Positions 1-10,454 of a stretch of DNA of 64,000 nucleotides are shown piece after piece. The DNA is from Megascapheus bottae (lineage: Eukaryota; Chordata; Mammalia; Rodentia; Geomyidae): positions 49,485,858 through 49,549,857 of the forward strand of contig JANJXV010000004.1 of assembly GCA_024803745.1 (NCBI GenBank). Direction: 5' to 3'. The notes under the pieces were generated by a model. The model was not told the DNA's origin, made no database searches, and was given only the letters and a program-made list of their open reading frames with translations. A program made the translations under genes and the position numbers. The first letter of the stretch is position 1. Each line of letters begins with the position of its first letter.

Positions 1-335
1 GTATATTGACATTAACAAAATGACCCAGGGGCATACTCTATTGCCCTCCTCTATTCGGTCTGGTCACAGATACTTAATGGAGCTTGCCTTACACCCATGT
101 AAATTTCTCACTAATAACATGGAACTATTTTTTAATACAATACGGATTACTGATCAAGACAAACAACAGCAAAAACAATATGTGTGGGCTTCCTTGGTGT
201 GATTTTTCTCTGTTAAATATCTCATTGTTTTATACTGAAGAAATATAAGAAAAAATATCTAAAACTGAGCTTTTAATTTAATCTTCAGGTTTATGCATAT
301 CATAAAATAAAGTATAAAATACAATTCCTTTGAAG
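1..335. other. Unassigned AT-rich DNA
   Basis: No gene, repeat family or low-complexity tract is recognisable here. Short open frames have no protein-like features. It ends where L1 ORF2-like sequence begins. Confidence 0.4.
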
Positions 336-337
336 TT

Positions 338-1430
338 GAAGTCACATCATTCAAGGCAATGATTAAGAAGAATCAGTGTGTTGACAGAGTAGGAAAGGCA
401 CTAGAATTCATAGGCACAGACAGAAACTTCCTGAACAGAGTCACAACAGATTGGAGAGAGGCTACCTAAAAAGAAAGAAGTTTCTGCACAGCTAAAGACA
501 TACCTACTAAAATAGAAAGACAGCCAACCAACTGGGAAAATATGTTTACTAAAAATACATCAGACAAAGGCTTAATATCCAATATCGACAGTTAAATTAA
601 GAAACAAATCCCCCCAAACCCAACAAACCAACCGTTAAATGGGCAAGGGAGCTACAGAGAGACCTATCAGGGGAAGAGGTAAAAATAGCAAAGAAGCCAG
701 ATGAGGTGGCTCACACCTGCAATCCTAGTTACTCAGGAGGCTGAGATCTGAGGTTTATAATTCAAAGCAAGCCTGTGAACTAAAATCCATGAGACTCTTA
801 TCTCCAATTAACCACTAGAAAATGGGAAGTGGCACTGTAGCTCCAGGGGTAGGGCAGTAGCCTTGTGCTGAAGAGTTCAGAGCCAACTCCCAATCCAGAG
901 TTCAAGTCCCATGACCAACCAAAAATGTAGCAAAGAAACATATGTGATTATAAAGGAAAGGCAAATAAAAACAACCCTGAGATATCACCTTACCCCAATC
1001 TGAATGGCCAATGCTGAATTCAGACAACCACAAATGCTGACAAGGATGTGGAGAAAGAGGAACCCAACTGCACGGCTGGTGGGAATGTAATCTAGTACAA
1101 CCACTTTGGAATGCAATTTGGAGGTTACTCAAAAACTAAACATGAACCTTCCCTGAGACTGAGCTATACGACTCCTAGACATACACCCTGAGCATCATAA
1201 CCCAGGATGTGATAAGGACATCTGCACAACCATTTTCATCGCTGCACTATTCACAATACTGAAGCGATGGAAACAACCCAGATGTTCCACTACAAATGGA
1301 TACAAAAAATATAGCGTATATACAATGGAATTCTACATAGCCACCAGACAAGACAAAATAATGGCATTCACTGGGAAGTGGATGAAACTAGAGCAAATCA
1401 TATTGGGTGAGATAAGCCAAAATTAAAGGA
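338..1430 (+). mobile_element. Old L1 ORF2 3' fragment, split by a SINE
   Basis: Translation in shifting frames follows the C-terminal part of L1 ORF2p, the endonuclease/reverse transcriptase protein that drives LINE-1 retrotransposition. Readable pieces include RNFLNRVTTD, QIKTTLRYHLTP and FIAALFTILKRWKQPRCS, all of which recur in younger L1 copies elsewhere in the window. Several stops and frameshifts make it non-functional. Positions 696-927 are a SINE inserted into ORF2. The ORF2 similarity ends near 1430 and is followed by 3' UTR-like sequence. Confidence 0.85.
696..927 (+). mobile_element. B1-headed dimeric SINE (B1-Geo type), nested in L1
   Basis: The left half matches the 7SL-derived B1 pattern: 'gaggtggctcacacctgcaa' is followed by 'actcaggaggctgagatctg'. 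The right half carries the shared module with 'gtagctccaggggtaggg' and 'gagttcaagtcc'. It is flanked by a perfect 10-bp duplication, tagcaaagaa, at 686-695 and 928-937. L1 ORF2 resumes on the other side, so the SINE is younger than the L1 it interrupts. Confidence 0.85.
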
Positions 1431-1765
1431 GCAAAAGGCACATGGTATCCTTTATATGTGGATATTAAATCAAAGCAGTACAAGAGTGATGACCCAATAC
1501 TCTAGTTCATTGACATAAATTTGGAAATATAAATATACCTATATGGACATATATGTCTATGATAAGATGTATATTCTATAGACATATATTGATATGTTAT
1601 ACAGATCAATATGTATCTGTAACATACAAAAATTCAGCTTAATTTTAATTATGTTCTTAAGTACATGTGCCAGTGATTGCATACAGAGATTTTTCTTGAG
1701 TATTTGTAAAACATGACATTTGAAATATGATATAAAATTCAGTTTTAATATTTTTTTAAAAAAGT
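1431..1765 (+). mobile_element. Old L1 3' UTR
   Basis: AT-rich sequence directly downstream of the L1 ORF2 end. It is collinear with 15770-15990: both contain 'cagcttaattttaatta', a 'cagtgat' block and 'gacatttgaaat', and end in an A-rich tail. The shared segment is therefore best explained as the 3' UTR of one old L1 subfamily. Confidence 0.65.
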
Positions 1766-1936
1766 ACAGCAGTGGATTGCACTTACTGCACTGGACATGG
1801 ATGAAAGTGAACTATCTAACTCATGGGAGAAGATGGGAAAGAGTGACTGGGAGAGAATGAGGGAACAGATGTCACCATGTGAAAGGGAATTTACTTATTT
1901 CTGGATGCATGTAAAGATAACCCTGCTGTATATCAT

Positions 1937-2029
1937 CTTTTTAAAATATATTTTTATTGTAATTAATAGATGTGTTATATTGTATTCACCAGATAGAAGG
2001 TGCATTACTTAACAAACATTGCTACCCCT
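1937..2029 (-). mobile_element. Very short L1 3' tail insertion with TSD
   Basis: About 93 bp are the reverse complement of the young L1 3' terminus: poly-T side 'atatttttattgtaatta', then 'ccagatagaaggtgcatta'. The flanks carry the duplication tgtatatcat at 1927-1936 and 2030-2039, with similar bases continuing on both sides. This is an extremely 5'-truncated insertion. The sequence just upstream (1766-1925) is unassigned. Confidence 0.8.
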
Positions 2030-2039
2030 TGTATATCAT

Positions 2040-3155
2040 GTTTAAACCAAGAATAACGTAAATTTGAAAAGAATACAAAAAAAGAGAACTAGCATGAGTT
2101 TTTAAAGTATTAACCTGATATTCTTATATTTCATAGCATATCTGAGAATATTCTGCAATAAGTAGTGGAAGGATTTCTGATCATATAAAGTTTAGGACTA
2201 TTACTTTGTATAATTCAGTATCAATAAAAATTATACTCTTGATATTACTGAAGTAAATTTGGATTTTACCTTTTTTAAATTAATATTTTCACAAATAAAA
2301 TACTAAAGATTGTATTAAAATATCTGTTTATTTTACATCTCATGGAAATAATAGTTTTACAAAAAATAATTATTAAACTCTTTCGTATGTCCTGGGGCTT
2401 GAACTTATTATTGGGTACTGTCCCTTACTTTTAGTCCAAGGCTAGTTTGTTTTATTCTTGCTGTAAGTTATGATGTAATAATACAAGCTAAAAATTTAGA
2501 ATCTCTATATAAAGCCATTTTATAACAAGCTATTACACTAAATCTGTCCCCCAATTTTTAGAAGGGATTGGATCTATGTCCACTTAGACTCTAAGTTTCT
2601 TTGGTAGTCATTTTTTTCTGTAAAGTAATTTATTAATTTATTCATATGCTACAATGTGGTTCATATCATGGCTTCATTTTTATTAATGTAATATTTTAAT
2701 AAAATTTATGTAAGTAGTGCCTATCCTGCATTGTTTAAGATAGAGTGTTAAAAGATATTCAAAGTCATTCAACTTTTTTCTTTTTTTTGTTTGAGGAATG
2801 ACAGATATGAAAGCCTTTTAATATTTGCTTTAAATGAGTTATAAGGCACAGTAACTAAACAGTAGATTGTCACTGAAAATTAATGAAATATTTTGGATAA
2901 TGTTTAATGATTTTCAACAATAAAAACAAATTAAACATGCATTGAAAATTGTGGTGAGCTTTCTTTTTACTTTTTATTAAACATATAACTTGTTCTAGTT
3001 TACACTATTTTCATATGATTTCTATATGATTTCCACGGTAATTTTTCATTTCATTTGGTTACCAATTACCACATTACATTTGCTTAAAATATGGATTTTG
3101 TCAGTGCTTTTATTTAATGCGTTACTTGAATGTTAATTCAATGTGAAAAAGCATT
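2040..3155. other. Unassigned AT-rich stretch
   Basis: No gene found. About 2385-2470 resembles a decayed antisense SINE right module ('cctggggcttgaac', then 'gtactgtccctta'). The rest is AT-rich sequence without recognisable repeats. Confidence 0.4.
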
Positions 3156-3157
3156 CT

Positions 3158-3264
3158 ATGTTAGCCAGAAGTGGCTCTGTGGCTCAAGGGTAGAGCCCTA
3201 GCCATGAGTACAAATCGGTTTAGGAACAACACCAAGGCCCTGAATTCAAGCCCCACAGTGGACT
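3158..3264 (+). mobile_element. SINE right module (Geo), solitary
   Basis: It begins 'gccagaagtggctctgtggc' and continues through 'aagggtagagccctagcc' to 'gaattcaagcccca'. No left half is evident, so it is 5'-truncated or a free monomer. It runs directly into a TCTG/TA-rich microsatellite. Confidence 0.7.
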
Positions 3265-3372
3265 CTGTCTGTCTGTCTCTGATTGTATATGAATATATGT
3301 GTATAGATATGAATATATACATATGTGTATAAGTGTGTGTATATACACATGTATATATGTGCATATATACAT
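3265..3372. repeat. TCTG then TA/TG microsatellite
   Basis: Short (TCTG)n passes into alternating tatatg/tgtata units. It probably expanded from the 3' tail of the adjacent SINE. Confidence 0.8.
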
Positions 3373-3454
3373 AAGTTCTAATTAATAGAGAGTGTGGGGA
3401 AAGGATGCTGAACTTGATTTGAGTTCTGTCTTATAAATATAATATCTGTCTGGA

Positions 3455-3662
3455 CATGTGCACTGGTACTGGGGCTTGGACTCAGTGCCATTTACTTGTT
3501 TAGATTTCTTGCACACAGTTGGTGCTCTAGCACCATATCTGCTGCACAGTAGTCTTGCAGTTAGTTAGAGATGAAGTTTGGGGACTTTTCTGCCAAGGAT
3601 GGCTTCAAAGCACAATCTTCCAGGTCTCATCTTCCTGACTAGCTAGAATTATAAGAATGAGT
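3455..3662 (-). mobile_element. B1-Geo type SINE, antisense, diverged
   Basis: Antisense right module ('ctggggcttggactcagtgc') is followed by antisense B1 ('tcatcttcctgactagctag'). It is strongly diverged, hence old. Confidence 0.65.
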
Positions 3663-3839
3663 CGAAGGCCCAATATTAGGAAACAACAAGTTTTAAGGCT
3701 CATTCATGATGTAGGACTATCATTATTTTAAAATAACATTAAGTATTTACATTTTTAACCTTTTTTTAAAGTGATGGACACTTGGAATATTTCTACCATT
3801 TTTTCTCAGACCATTGATTGGAGATTATTTTTCACTCTT

Positions 3840-4270
3840 GAAATCTGTTGACTCTGGTAGGCTGCATCTTAAAACTACCAATTCCTAAAACTGTAAATAT
3901 CCCAGGCCGTGAGCATTTTTATCAAACATCATGTAAATCAACTCAAGGACCTAACCCTTCCATTCATCTTCTTTGCAGAGTTCTGCTTTCTAAAATGCAA
4001 TTCACCAGAAGCCATCATCGCAATGACTCCAAAACCATCTCAAATAAAACACACAGGGTAAGACTGCATCCCATGGCTTGGTAAAATAATCAACACCTAT
4101 TCTGAGTTTTTCTACTGTAATGTACCTGTTCTTTCCCATAAAAACCAGACTTCCTCATTCATCTGCTCTGTGTTCTGTTAGTGTCTGACTTCTGCTTCCC
4201 TAGAAACTATCTCTGGTCAATCTTATGGCGGCTTCATTCTTTTTGAAACGGCATATCTTCTGTTTCTGCT
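3840..4270 (+). mobile_element. Possible solo LTR-like segment
   Basis: A block less AT-rich than its flanks. It holds a possible TATA-like 'cccataaaaacc' at about 4136-4147 followed by a pyrimidine-rich stretch, a layout seen in retroviral LTR promoters. No terminal repeats, primer-binding site or internal genes were found. Unique non-repeat DNA is an equally good explanation. Confidence 0.22.
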
Positions 4271-4985
4271 GGAAGCAAGAGATGTTAACTCCTACATTCC
4301 TCAGTGAAAATAGGTGGTAAAGCTTCTATGAGAATTCATGAAAGCCACCATACACGAGGCACCCTGGCTTTTTGAACTCTCACACTCATCTTTATTGAAT
4401 CCCCAATAATTCATCAACTCTAGTTTACTTTTTGCTACCCTGGGGCTGGGAAGTTTTCTGCTCCTGTGCATGTGCTGATATCCCCTTTCTCTTCCCAAAT
4501 TTTCAGGTCTAGAGGTTGTTCTATAGTCGCATTTTTTTGATCAGTCTAAAATGAGTTGTTGATTTTTAGTTTTACTCTTTAGTGTTTTATTTGCTGTAAG
4601 GTGAGATGTCAGCATTTCGGCTTCTTGTGTTCTGAACTCTTTGTCTTCTGAGTTAAACACAGAACTTCAATTGTTTTATTTAGAGTCTTTTAAAAGATTA
4701 TTCTCTTCTTTTCTTTTCCTTCCAATTTTATATCAGATTTTAATTAGATAGTTTAAGTCCAATAGTTTTATATATCTTTTGTTTACAAAATAAACTAACA
4801 GTGACAGTAAATTTTTAAATATTGTTAGGTGAAAGGATTTTGGTTCAAAAATATGTTACATGAAATTAGCTATACATGCACAAAACAATAATTGAAAGTA
4901 TGTCAAATATTATTTATAAAGTAAATAATAGATATGTGAAGACTATGTTTAATGATACTATATTTGAGTATGAGAACCCTTCAAG
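4271..4985. other. Unassigned DNA
   Basis: No gene or clear repeat found. Open frames on both strands are short and lack protein-like features. Confidence 0.4.
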
Positions 4986-5004
4986 AAATACCTAGTTTTT
5001 CTTT

Positions 5005-5202
5005 GTTTTTAATGGGCTTTATGCTCAAAGCTAGAGTTCTATCTCTTGAGCTCCTTTTCCAGCAATTTTTTTGTGTGTGTGTTTAAAATTGGAGATAAGT
5101 ATTTCATGGACTTTCTTACCGAGGCTGGCTTCAAGCCACTATCCTCCAATCTCAGCCTTCCAAGAAGCTAGAATCAAAGGTCTGGGCCACACATGTCTTG
5201 CT
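5005..5202 (-). mobile_element. B1-Geo type SINE, antisense, diverged
   Basis: Antisense landmarks occur in the expected order: 'agagttctatctcttgagct' (right module), 'aaaattggagataagtattt', then 'aatctcagccttccaagaag' (B1). Confidence 0.7.
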
Positions 5203-6867
5203 GAATTAACAAATCACTATGTAATAAAATAACATGTTGTACCATTGAAAACATTATATACACATATAATCTTCACATAAATGATAATAAAATATGTTTT
5301 AGCTTCTTCAAGTTATCTTTACCTACCACTAGTATGAATATGATAATTCGATTACTCAGTTTTCTTGAAGACTGGAAGACATTCATGTAACTTGTAACAT
5401 TTAGAATCAGTTTCACTCAAGGAAATTTTCCAAGATTCAAAATGAACTCCTCAATGCCCGTGTCTGGAACAGTACTTTGACATTAGGAGCTGAGATGCAA
5501 CAAACATTCCTCTTTCATTTTTTTCCTGCATAAGCCTATTAGCTGGGCAAGTGACAGTCTTCTGCTCACTGATTTCCTCATGTATAAAAATCTTCACATG
5601 TTTGTTATGAAAATAAAGCTAAAAATGTAAAGGACTTCGAACATTGCCAGATACGAAAGAGTAAGCATTTTGTTGTCTACTAGTGTTCATTTTGGAATAT
5701 TTCTGTACATGGAAAATTTGACAAAATTAAAATTTAGATTCTCATTTTGTATCTAGTCAATAACCTGAGATGTCTCTTAGCCATTGCTCTAGGTATTTAC
5801 AGTATTTCTGCCAGGATGTGGTACTCACAACTGCAAACCAATTATAAACCAATAAACAAGATAAAAACACTTCTGAATAATGAAGATACATTAGTTCATG
5901 TTTAGGAACTGTAAAGTGTAATTGTTAAATTGTCCAGATGATCAGTATACACAAGCTCAAGAATTCCGTCAGAGATCATGACTTACTTTTCCTCTATTTT
6001 TCTCTCATGTTTTCGTGTGATTGTGTAGTTTCTTTCTGCAGATATAATACCAAATGAAACTTCAACTGTCCTACAACATTTTATTGTCTACCTTAAAAAA
6101 AATAGAAGAAGAACATTGAGCATCTACTTTCTAATTTTACAAGATGTAGGTATGTGAAGAAGGCAACATCCTATTTTCTCTTTGCCTTCTTTGTAGAAAT
6201 TGCCACTATCAGAGACAGTGTTCTGTTGCTGGTCCTGTTGTCTTACCTGCTCACCAAGGGATTTCATTCCCTTGGTACAATGTGGAAGAGTAAAAGATTT
6301 TTCCAGATTACACAATGCTGTATAAGCCAAAGCCATATACAATCTCAGAAAGAAAAACAGAAAGAAAAACTATGAAATCATTTTCACCAAATTGCTCTCA
6401 AAATGTCATTGCTATTTTTTGAGGTTATATTTGTTTGTTACCTAAGAAGAAATGCAGCAATTCAAACACTATTTCTATTCTCAGTATGTAAAGTGAAGAG
6501 ATAAGCTCCATGGAAAACAAAAAAGTTATGCACATTTTCTCATCTGCATCCTCATTTGAAGATTGATATTCGGAAAGACAAATGTTTACATCAAAAATGA
6601 AAATACATCATTTTATCTGCCACCAATGCTGTTCAGCCTATATACATTTGGAAATCAGCATAAACTTTCAAATAACCTTCAATTTGTGACTTTGATCATT
6701 CTACTTTCTATATCCTTCAAGTCTAAGCAATAAAATGATTTTTATCCAGTTTAAGCTAAATGTTATATAAAACATAGAATCTGAAGTTCTTTCACCATTA
6801 CAGCAACAAAATAGGAGTATTTATTAAGTACATTTTGTAGCAGACTCAATGGCTTGTAGAAGTAGGA
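5203..6867. other. Unassigned AT-rich stretch
   Basis: About 1.7 kb without recognisable repeats or gene. The longest overlapping frames near 6124-6375 sit on opposite strands over the same bases and show no domain. Confidence 0.4.
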
Positions 6868-6870
6868 TGA

Positions 6871-7073
6871 TTTTTTTTTTTTTTTTTTGCCAGTCCTGGA
6901 CTTGAGCTCAGGGACTGAGCCCTGTCCTTGGACTTTCTCAAGGCTAGAGCTCTACCACTTGAGCCTCAGTACCACTTCCGGCTTTTTTCTATGTATGTGG
7001 TACTGAGGAATAGAACCCGGGTCTTGATGCATGCTAGGCAAGCACTTTAACCACTAAGCTAAACTCCCGGCCC
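6871..7073 (-). mobile_element. IDL-Geo SINE, antisense
   Basis: A poly-T tail at 6871-6888 leads into 'gccagtcctggacttgagct' (right module) and ends in the antisense tRNA-like left half, with the B-box complement 'ggaatagaacccgggt' and 'gcatgctaggcaagcac'. A possible TSD is ggatgatt at about 6865 and 7074. Full dimer. Confidence 0.9.
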
Positions 7074-7080
7074 GGATGAT

Positions 7081-8180
7081 TCTTTTTTTAAGTTTAAGAA
7101 CTTATGCCACAAATCTTCATATTTCGGTGATTTCATTACAACATAAATGAAAATATTGAACAAATTATTATTTTTCCTATGATGTATGGAAATACCCTTG
7201 TTAGTGTGATAGCTGGAACAGGCTTTTCTAAAACACACAGTGAACTTGCATTTAATCTGATTAAAATTTAGATTATAGACAAGATCCCTTGCATTGCCTT
7301 GAGCATTATATTTTCCAATGGCTTTCCTTTAAAAGTTGCAGCACGGATTTCAGTGCATTCTTTTTATCTGGTCTCTGACCTAGAGGACCCCTTGAAATTG
7401 CACCATGTTTGGGAGGTTTGGTTATCGATGGTCAGTCTCAGCAAACTTCCTCTGGGTATATCCTAATAAACAGTTTGGGGGTGTCTGTGGCAACAACAGC
7501 AATACCAACTATGTGACTTGAGGATGTGAGCTTAACCTAAAAAGAAATGAAAGGCAGAGATTTTAACTTCAACCAGCTGACGACACTGTTGTTTGTGTAG
7601 TGAAAGTTAATAAAAACTTTAGTTAACCATTGGGTATTCCACATTTCCTGGTTGTTTGTAGAACTTGCTATGACAAATTTTAATGAGTTCTGAAACAACC
7701 TGGAAAGGACATGAGAAATTGACATTGAGAATATCCACATTTCCTGCCAAATGAGTTGCTTCTGTTGGCTTCTTTTGATTTGCATGTTTAAAATAGTGAA
7801 GCAACAACAACAAACTATAATAGAATCTGCAGTGCTTTCCTGAGTTTCCAGTCATTCTAGTGGTAGGCGTTACTGGGAACCCTTCAGATTAGAGCTTAAC
7901 ACTGACAGCTAATGTCTGATTTAAGGACTGTTAGAAATAGTGCTTTAACAAGTGACATCAGATTTAACTCCATATACTTTAGTAGAGTCAGAACTATACT
8001 AATAAATTATATTTTAAGTAAATTATAAACAAGTGAATAAAAATTAGATATTCAAATTTTCTAAAGCCATAAAAACAAACTATGAGTGATCTTCATTAAT
8101 AGTACAGTGTTATCTATAAAATGGATTCCATTAACATTTTACTATTTAAATATCCATTTATAGTTTTAAAAATATTCTTT
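7081..8180. other. Unassigned DNA
   Basis: No gene. The overlapping minus-strand frames between 7537 and 7855 are in different frames over the same bases and show no domain. No repeat family is recognised. Confidence 0.4.
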
Positions 8181-8183
8181 TTT

Positions 8184-8366
8184 TTTCTTGTTGACAGTCA
8201 TGGAGCTTGAACTCAGGGCCTGGACACTGTCCTTGGACACTTTTTGCTTAAGGTTAGCGCTCTGCCACTTCAGCCACAGAGCCCCTTCCAGCTTTCTCTA
8301 TGTATGTGTGAACCCAGCACATTGCGTACGTGAGATGAACTACAACTATCCTACGCTCCCGGACCT
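8184..8366 (-). mobile_element. IDL-Geo SINE, antisense, decayed left half
   Basis: It contains 'ggagcttgaactcagggcct', 'gctctgccacttcagccaca' and 'cttccagctttctctatgta', then an eroded tRNA-like half ending 'gctcccggacc'. Confidence 0.8.
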
Positions 8367-8609
8367 AAAATATGCTTTAAAATTTCATTTCGTAAGATCT
8401 ATTATATTATTTGTAGAAATATACTATTTTTCATTTAAATAGAATATGCCATTGGAACTGATGCATTAACACTGCCCTAAGTGTTTAGGAGATGGATGTC
8501 CAGAAGGATCTCCAGGTTCCAGGACAAATCAGGCAAATAGGCAAATACCATCTCACAGACAAATATGGTCTGGTTGTTCATCTCTATCGTTCCACTTACG
8601 TGATATAAA

Positions 8610-8705
8610 AGACTTTGGTCTGTGATGAATTATAGACTAAGGTTATATACTCATTTCTTATGTAACTGTAATCCCTTTATATATCACCTTTACCATACAA
8701 TTAAG
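8610..8705 (+). mobile_element. L1 3' terminus, old subfamily
   Basis: 'cttatgtaactgtaatccct' followed by 'tatatatcacctttaccata' matches the terminal block seen at 43770-43810 and 48510-48555. Only the 3' end is present. Confidence 0.55.
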
Positions 8706-8725
8706 TAGTCAAGGAAAGTAGGAAC

Positions 8726-9182
8726 CATTAGGTTACACATATAATCCTGGATATTAAGGAGGCTGAGATCTGAGGATGACAGTTCAAAGGCAATCTGGGC
8801 AAAAAATCTTCATGAGTATTTTATCTCCAATTAAACACTCAAAATTGGACATGGGGCAGGGAGCATGGCCTGGTGGTTGAAAGTTTGCCAAACAGGCATG
8901 AAACCCGGGGTTCCATTCCTCCATACCACATATACAAAAAAAACTAGGAAGTGTTGCTGTGCTCTAGTAATAGAGTACTAGCCTTGAGAAAGTCCAAGGA
9001 CAGTGCTCAGTCCCTGAGTTCAAGCTCCAGGACTGGCAAAAAAAACCCAAAAGACAAAACAAAACAAAACTGGACATGGTGTGGTGGCTCCAAGTTGTAT
9101 AGTGGTAGCCTTGAGCAAAAAAGCTGAGGGACAGGACTCAGGCCCTGATTTGCTGAGTTCAAGCCTCACAACTGAAAAAAAT
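8726..9182 (+). mobile_element. B1-Geo type SINE interrupted by IDL-Geo
   Basis: The B1 left half is at 8726-8854 ('aggaggctgagatctgagga', 'ttatctccaattaaacactc') and the right module at 9071-9182 ('ggtggctccaagttgtatag', 'gagttcaagcctca'). The 216 bp between them are a complete IDL-Geo copy with its own duplication. The older element is continuous once that copy is discounted. Confidence 0.85.
8855..9070 (+). mobile_element. IDL-Geo SINE nested in B1-Geo SINE
   Basis: A tRNA-like left half ('agcatggcctggtggttgaa', B box 'ggttccattcc') is followed by a right module ('gagttcaagctccaggactg') and a CAAAA-type tail. It is flanked by tggacatgg at 8846-8854 and 9071-9079. Confidence 0.88.
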
Positions 9183-9189
9183 GTTTTAG

Positions 9190-9256
9190 AGTGTGGTCAG
9201 GTACACATGTTAGGCAGAGTACCTGCCTAGCGAGTATAAGTCTCTACCTATGAAAA
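9190..9256 (+). mobile_element. ID-like monomer fragment
   Basis: 'ggcagagtacctgcctagcg' followed by 'agtataagtctctacc' recalls the anticodon/B-box half of ID-type tRNA-derived SINEs. Short and diverged. Confidence 0.4.
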
Positions 9257-9261
9257 TATGC

Positions 9262-9362
9262 AGTTGTGCATACACGCATATGTGTAATGTATATACAAGT
9301 ATATCCATGCATATATGTTTATATTATTCATATATGTTTGTGTATGCATGTGTACATTATGC
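9262..9362. repeat. TA/TG/CA-rich low-complexity repeat
   Basis: Interspersed 'tatgtgtaatgtatata' type alternating purine-pyrimidine sequence. Confidence 0.7.
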
Positions 9363-9477
9363 ATGAAGAGGCACATATTCTTGATTTAGTTTATTTCTTC
9401 AAATTCCAATAATAATTTAATAGTACCAATGCATAAACATTCAACAAACTCACTCTTTGGAGCTGATTAAAAAATAT

Positions 9478-9710
9478 GTAAGCCAGGCATAGTGGCTTAT
9501 GCCTGTAATCCTAGCTACTCAGGAGGCGTAGATCTAAGGATTAAGGTTCAAAGCCAGCCTGGGCACTAAAGTCCATGAGACTCTTTGATTAGTTACTAGA
9601 AACATCAAGTGGGGCTGTGGCTCAAGAGGTATGGCCAGTAGCCTTGAGCTGAAGAGCTCAGGGGACAGTGCCCAGGCCAAGTTCAAGCCCCAAGACTGAC
9701 CAAAAAAACC
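9478..9710 (+). mobile_element. B1-Geo type SINE, full length
   Basis: The best-preserved B1-headed copy in the window. 'gccaggcatagtggcttatg' (7SL A-box region) is followed by 'cctgtaatcctagctactca', a linker, then the right module 'tggggctgtggctcaagagg' ending 'caagccccaagactgacc' and an A tail. It shows the shared right module most clearly. Confidence 0.9.
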
Positions 9711-9935
9711 TAATAATAACGTTAGGTAGGGTTATTTGCAAATATTAGAAACCAATAATGCTAGGAATTACAATTTGCTGTCTACACTTTATGTCCCTAG
9801 ACTTCTTGTTATTGGCAATTTATGACATGTTTCAGCAACCCCATAATATAAATATAAACAAGACTTCCTTTTCTTCAATTCAGAGAAGTTTAATCGGCAG
9901 TTTTGTTATTGTTTTTTTTCTTTGCTTTTGTTTTT

Positions 9936-10122
9936 GTTTTTTACCAGTCCTAGGAATTGAACTTAGGGCCTGGACATTGCCCTTGAGCTTTCTAAAGGCT
10001 TGAGAAAGCCTTGAGCCACAGCACCACTTCTGGCTTTTTATGTGTATATGGTACCAGGGAATCCAACCCAGGGCTTTGTGCATGCTAGGCAAGCCCTCTA
10101 CCAATACATCACTCTCCCCACT
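9936..10122 (-). mobile_element. IDL-Geo SINE, antisense
   Basis: The right module ('accagtcctaggaattgaac') and antisense tRNA-like half ('gggaatccaacccagggctt', 'gcatgctaggcaagccctct') are both present. A T-rich side at 9905-9935 is the tail complement. Confidence 0.88.
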
Positions 10123-10334
10123 CTGTAACTGGCTGTTTCTTTAAGGAATTTTGCTTTTTACTGAATGTCAGTGTGATACACATCCAGCATATTCCTTTAT
10201 TGAATCTTTTTGTCATATTTCTATGTCTATATGCGCAGATAAGAATTTTTATGTTAGAAATAAAAGAATTATAATGAATATAAACTCTCAGCATTACTTT
10301 TCAACTTATTTCTTCAATTATCTTTTTTGGTTTT

Positions 10335-10452
10335 TGTTTGGTTGATTGCCTTTTGTTGGTCATAGAGTTGACCTCTGGACCTGAGCACTGTCCCTGAGCT
10401 CTTCGGTTCAAGACTAGCACTCTACCATTTGAGCCACAGCACCATTTCCTTC
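10335..10452 (-). mobile_element. SINE right module, antisense, partial
   Basis: 'gttggtcatagagttgacct', 'gagcactgtccctgagctct' and 'ctaccatttgagccacagca' are the antisense right module. The 'cctgagctcttc' variant matches the B1-headed family rather than IDL-Geo. The left half is missing. Confidence 0.75.
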
Positions 10453-10454
10453 AA

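Noticed and set aside
2244..3100. Possible AT-rich replication origin or matrix attachment region
   Set aside because: High AT content is general to this window and nothing specific marks this stretch.
3840..4270. A full endogenous retrovirus
   Set aside because: Only one LTR-like block of low confidence. No second LTR, primer-binding site or viral genes.
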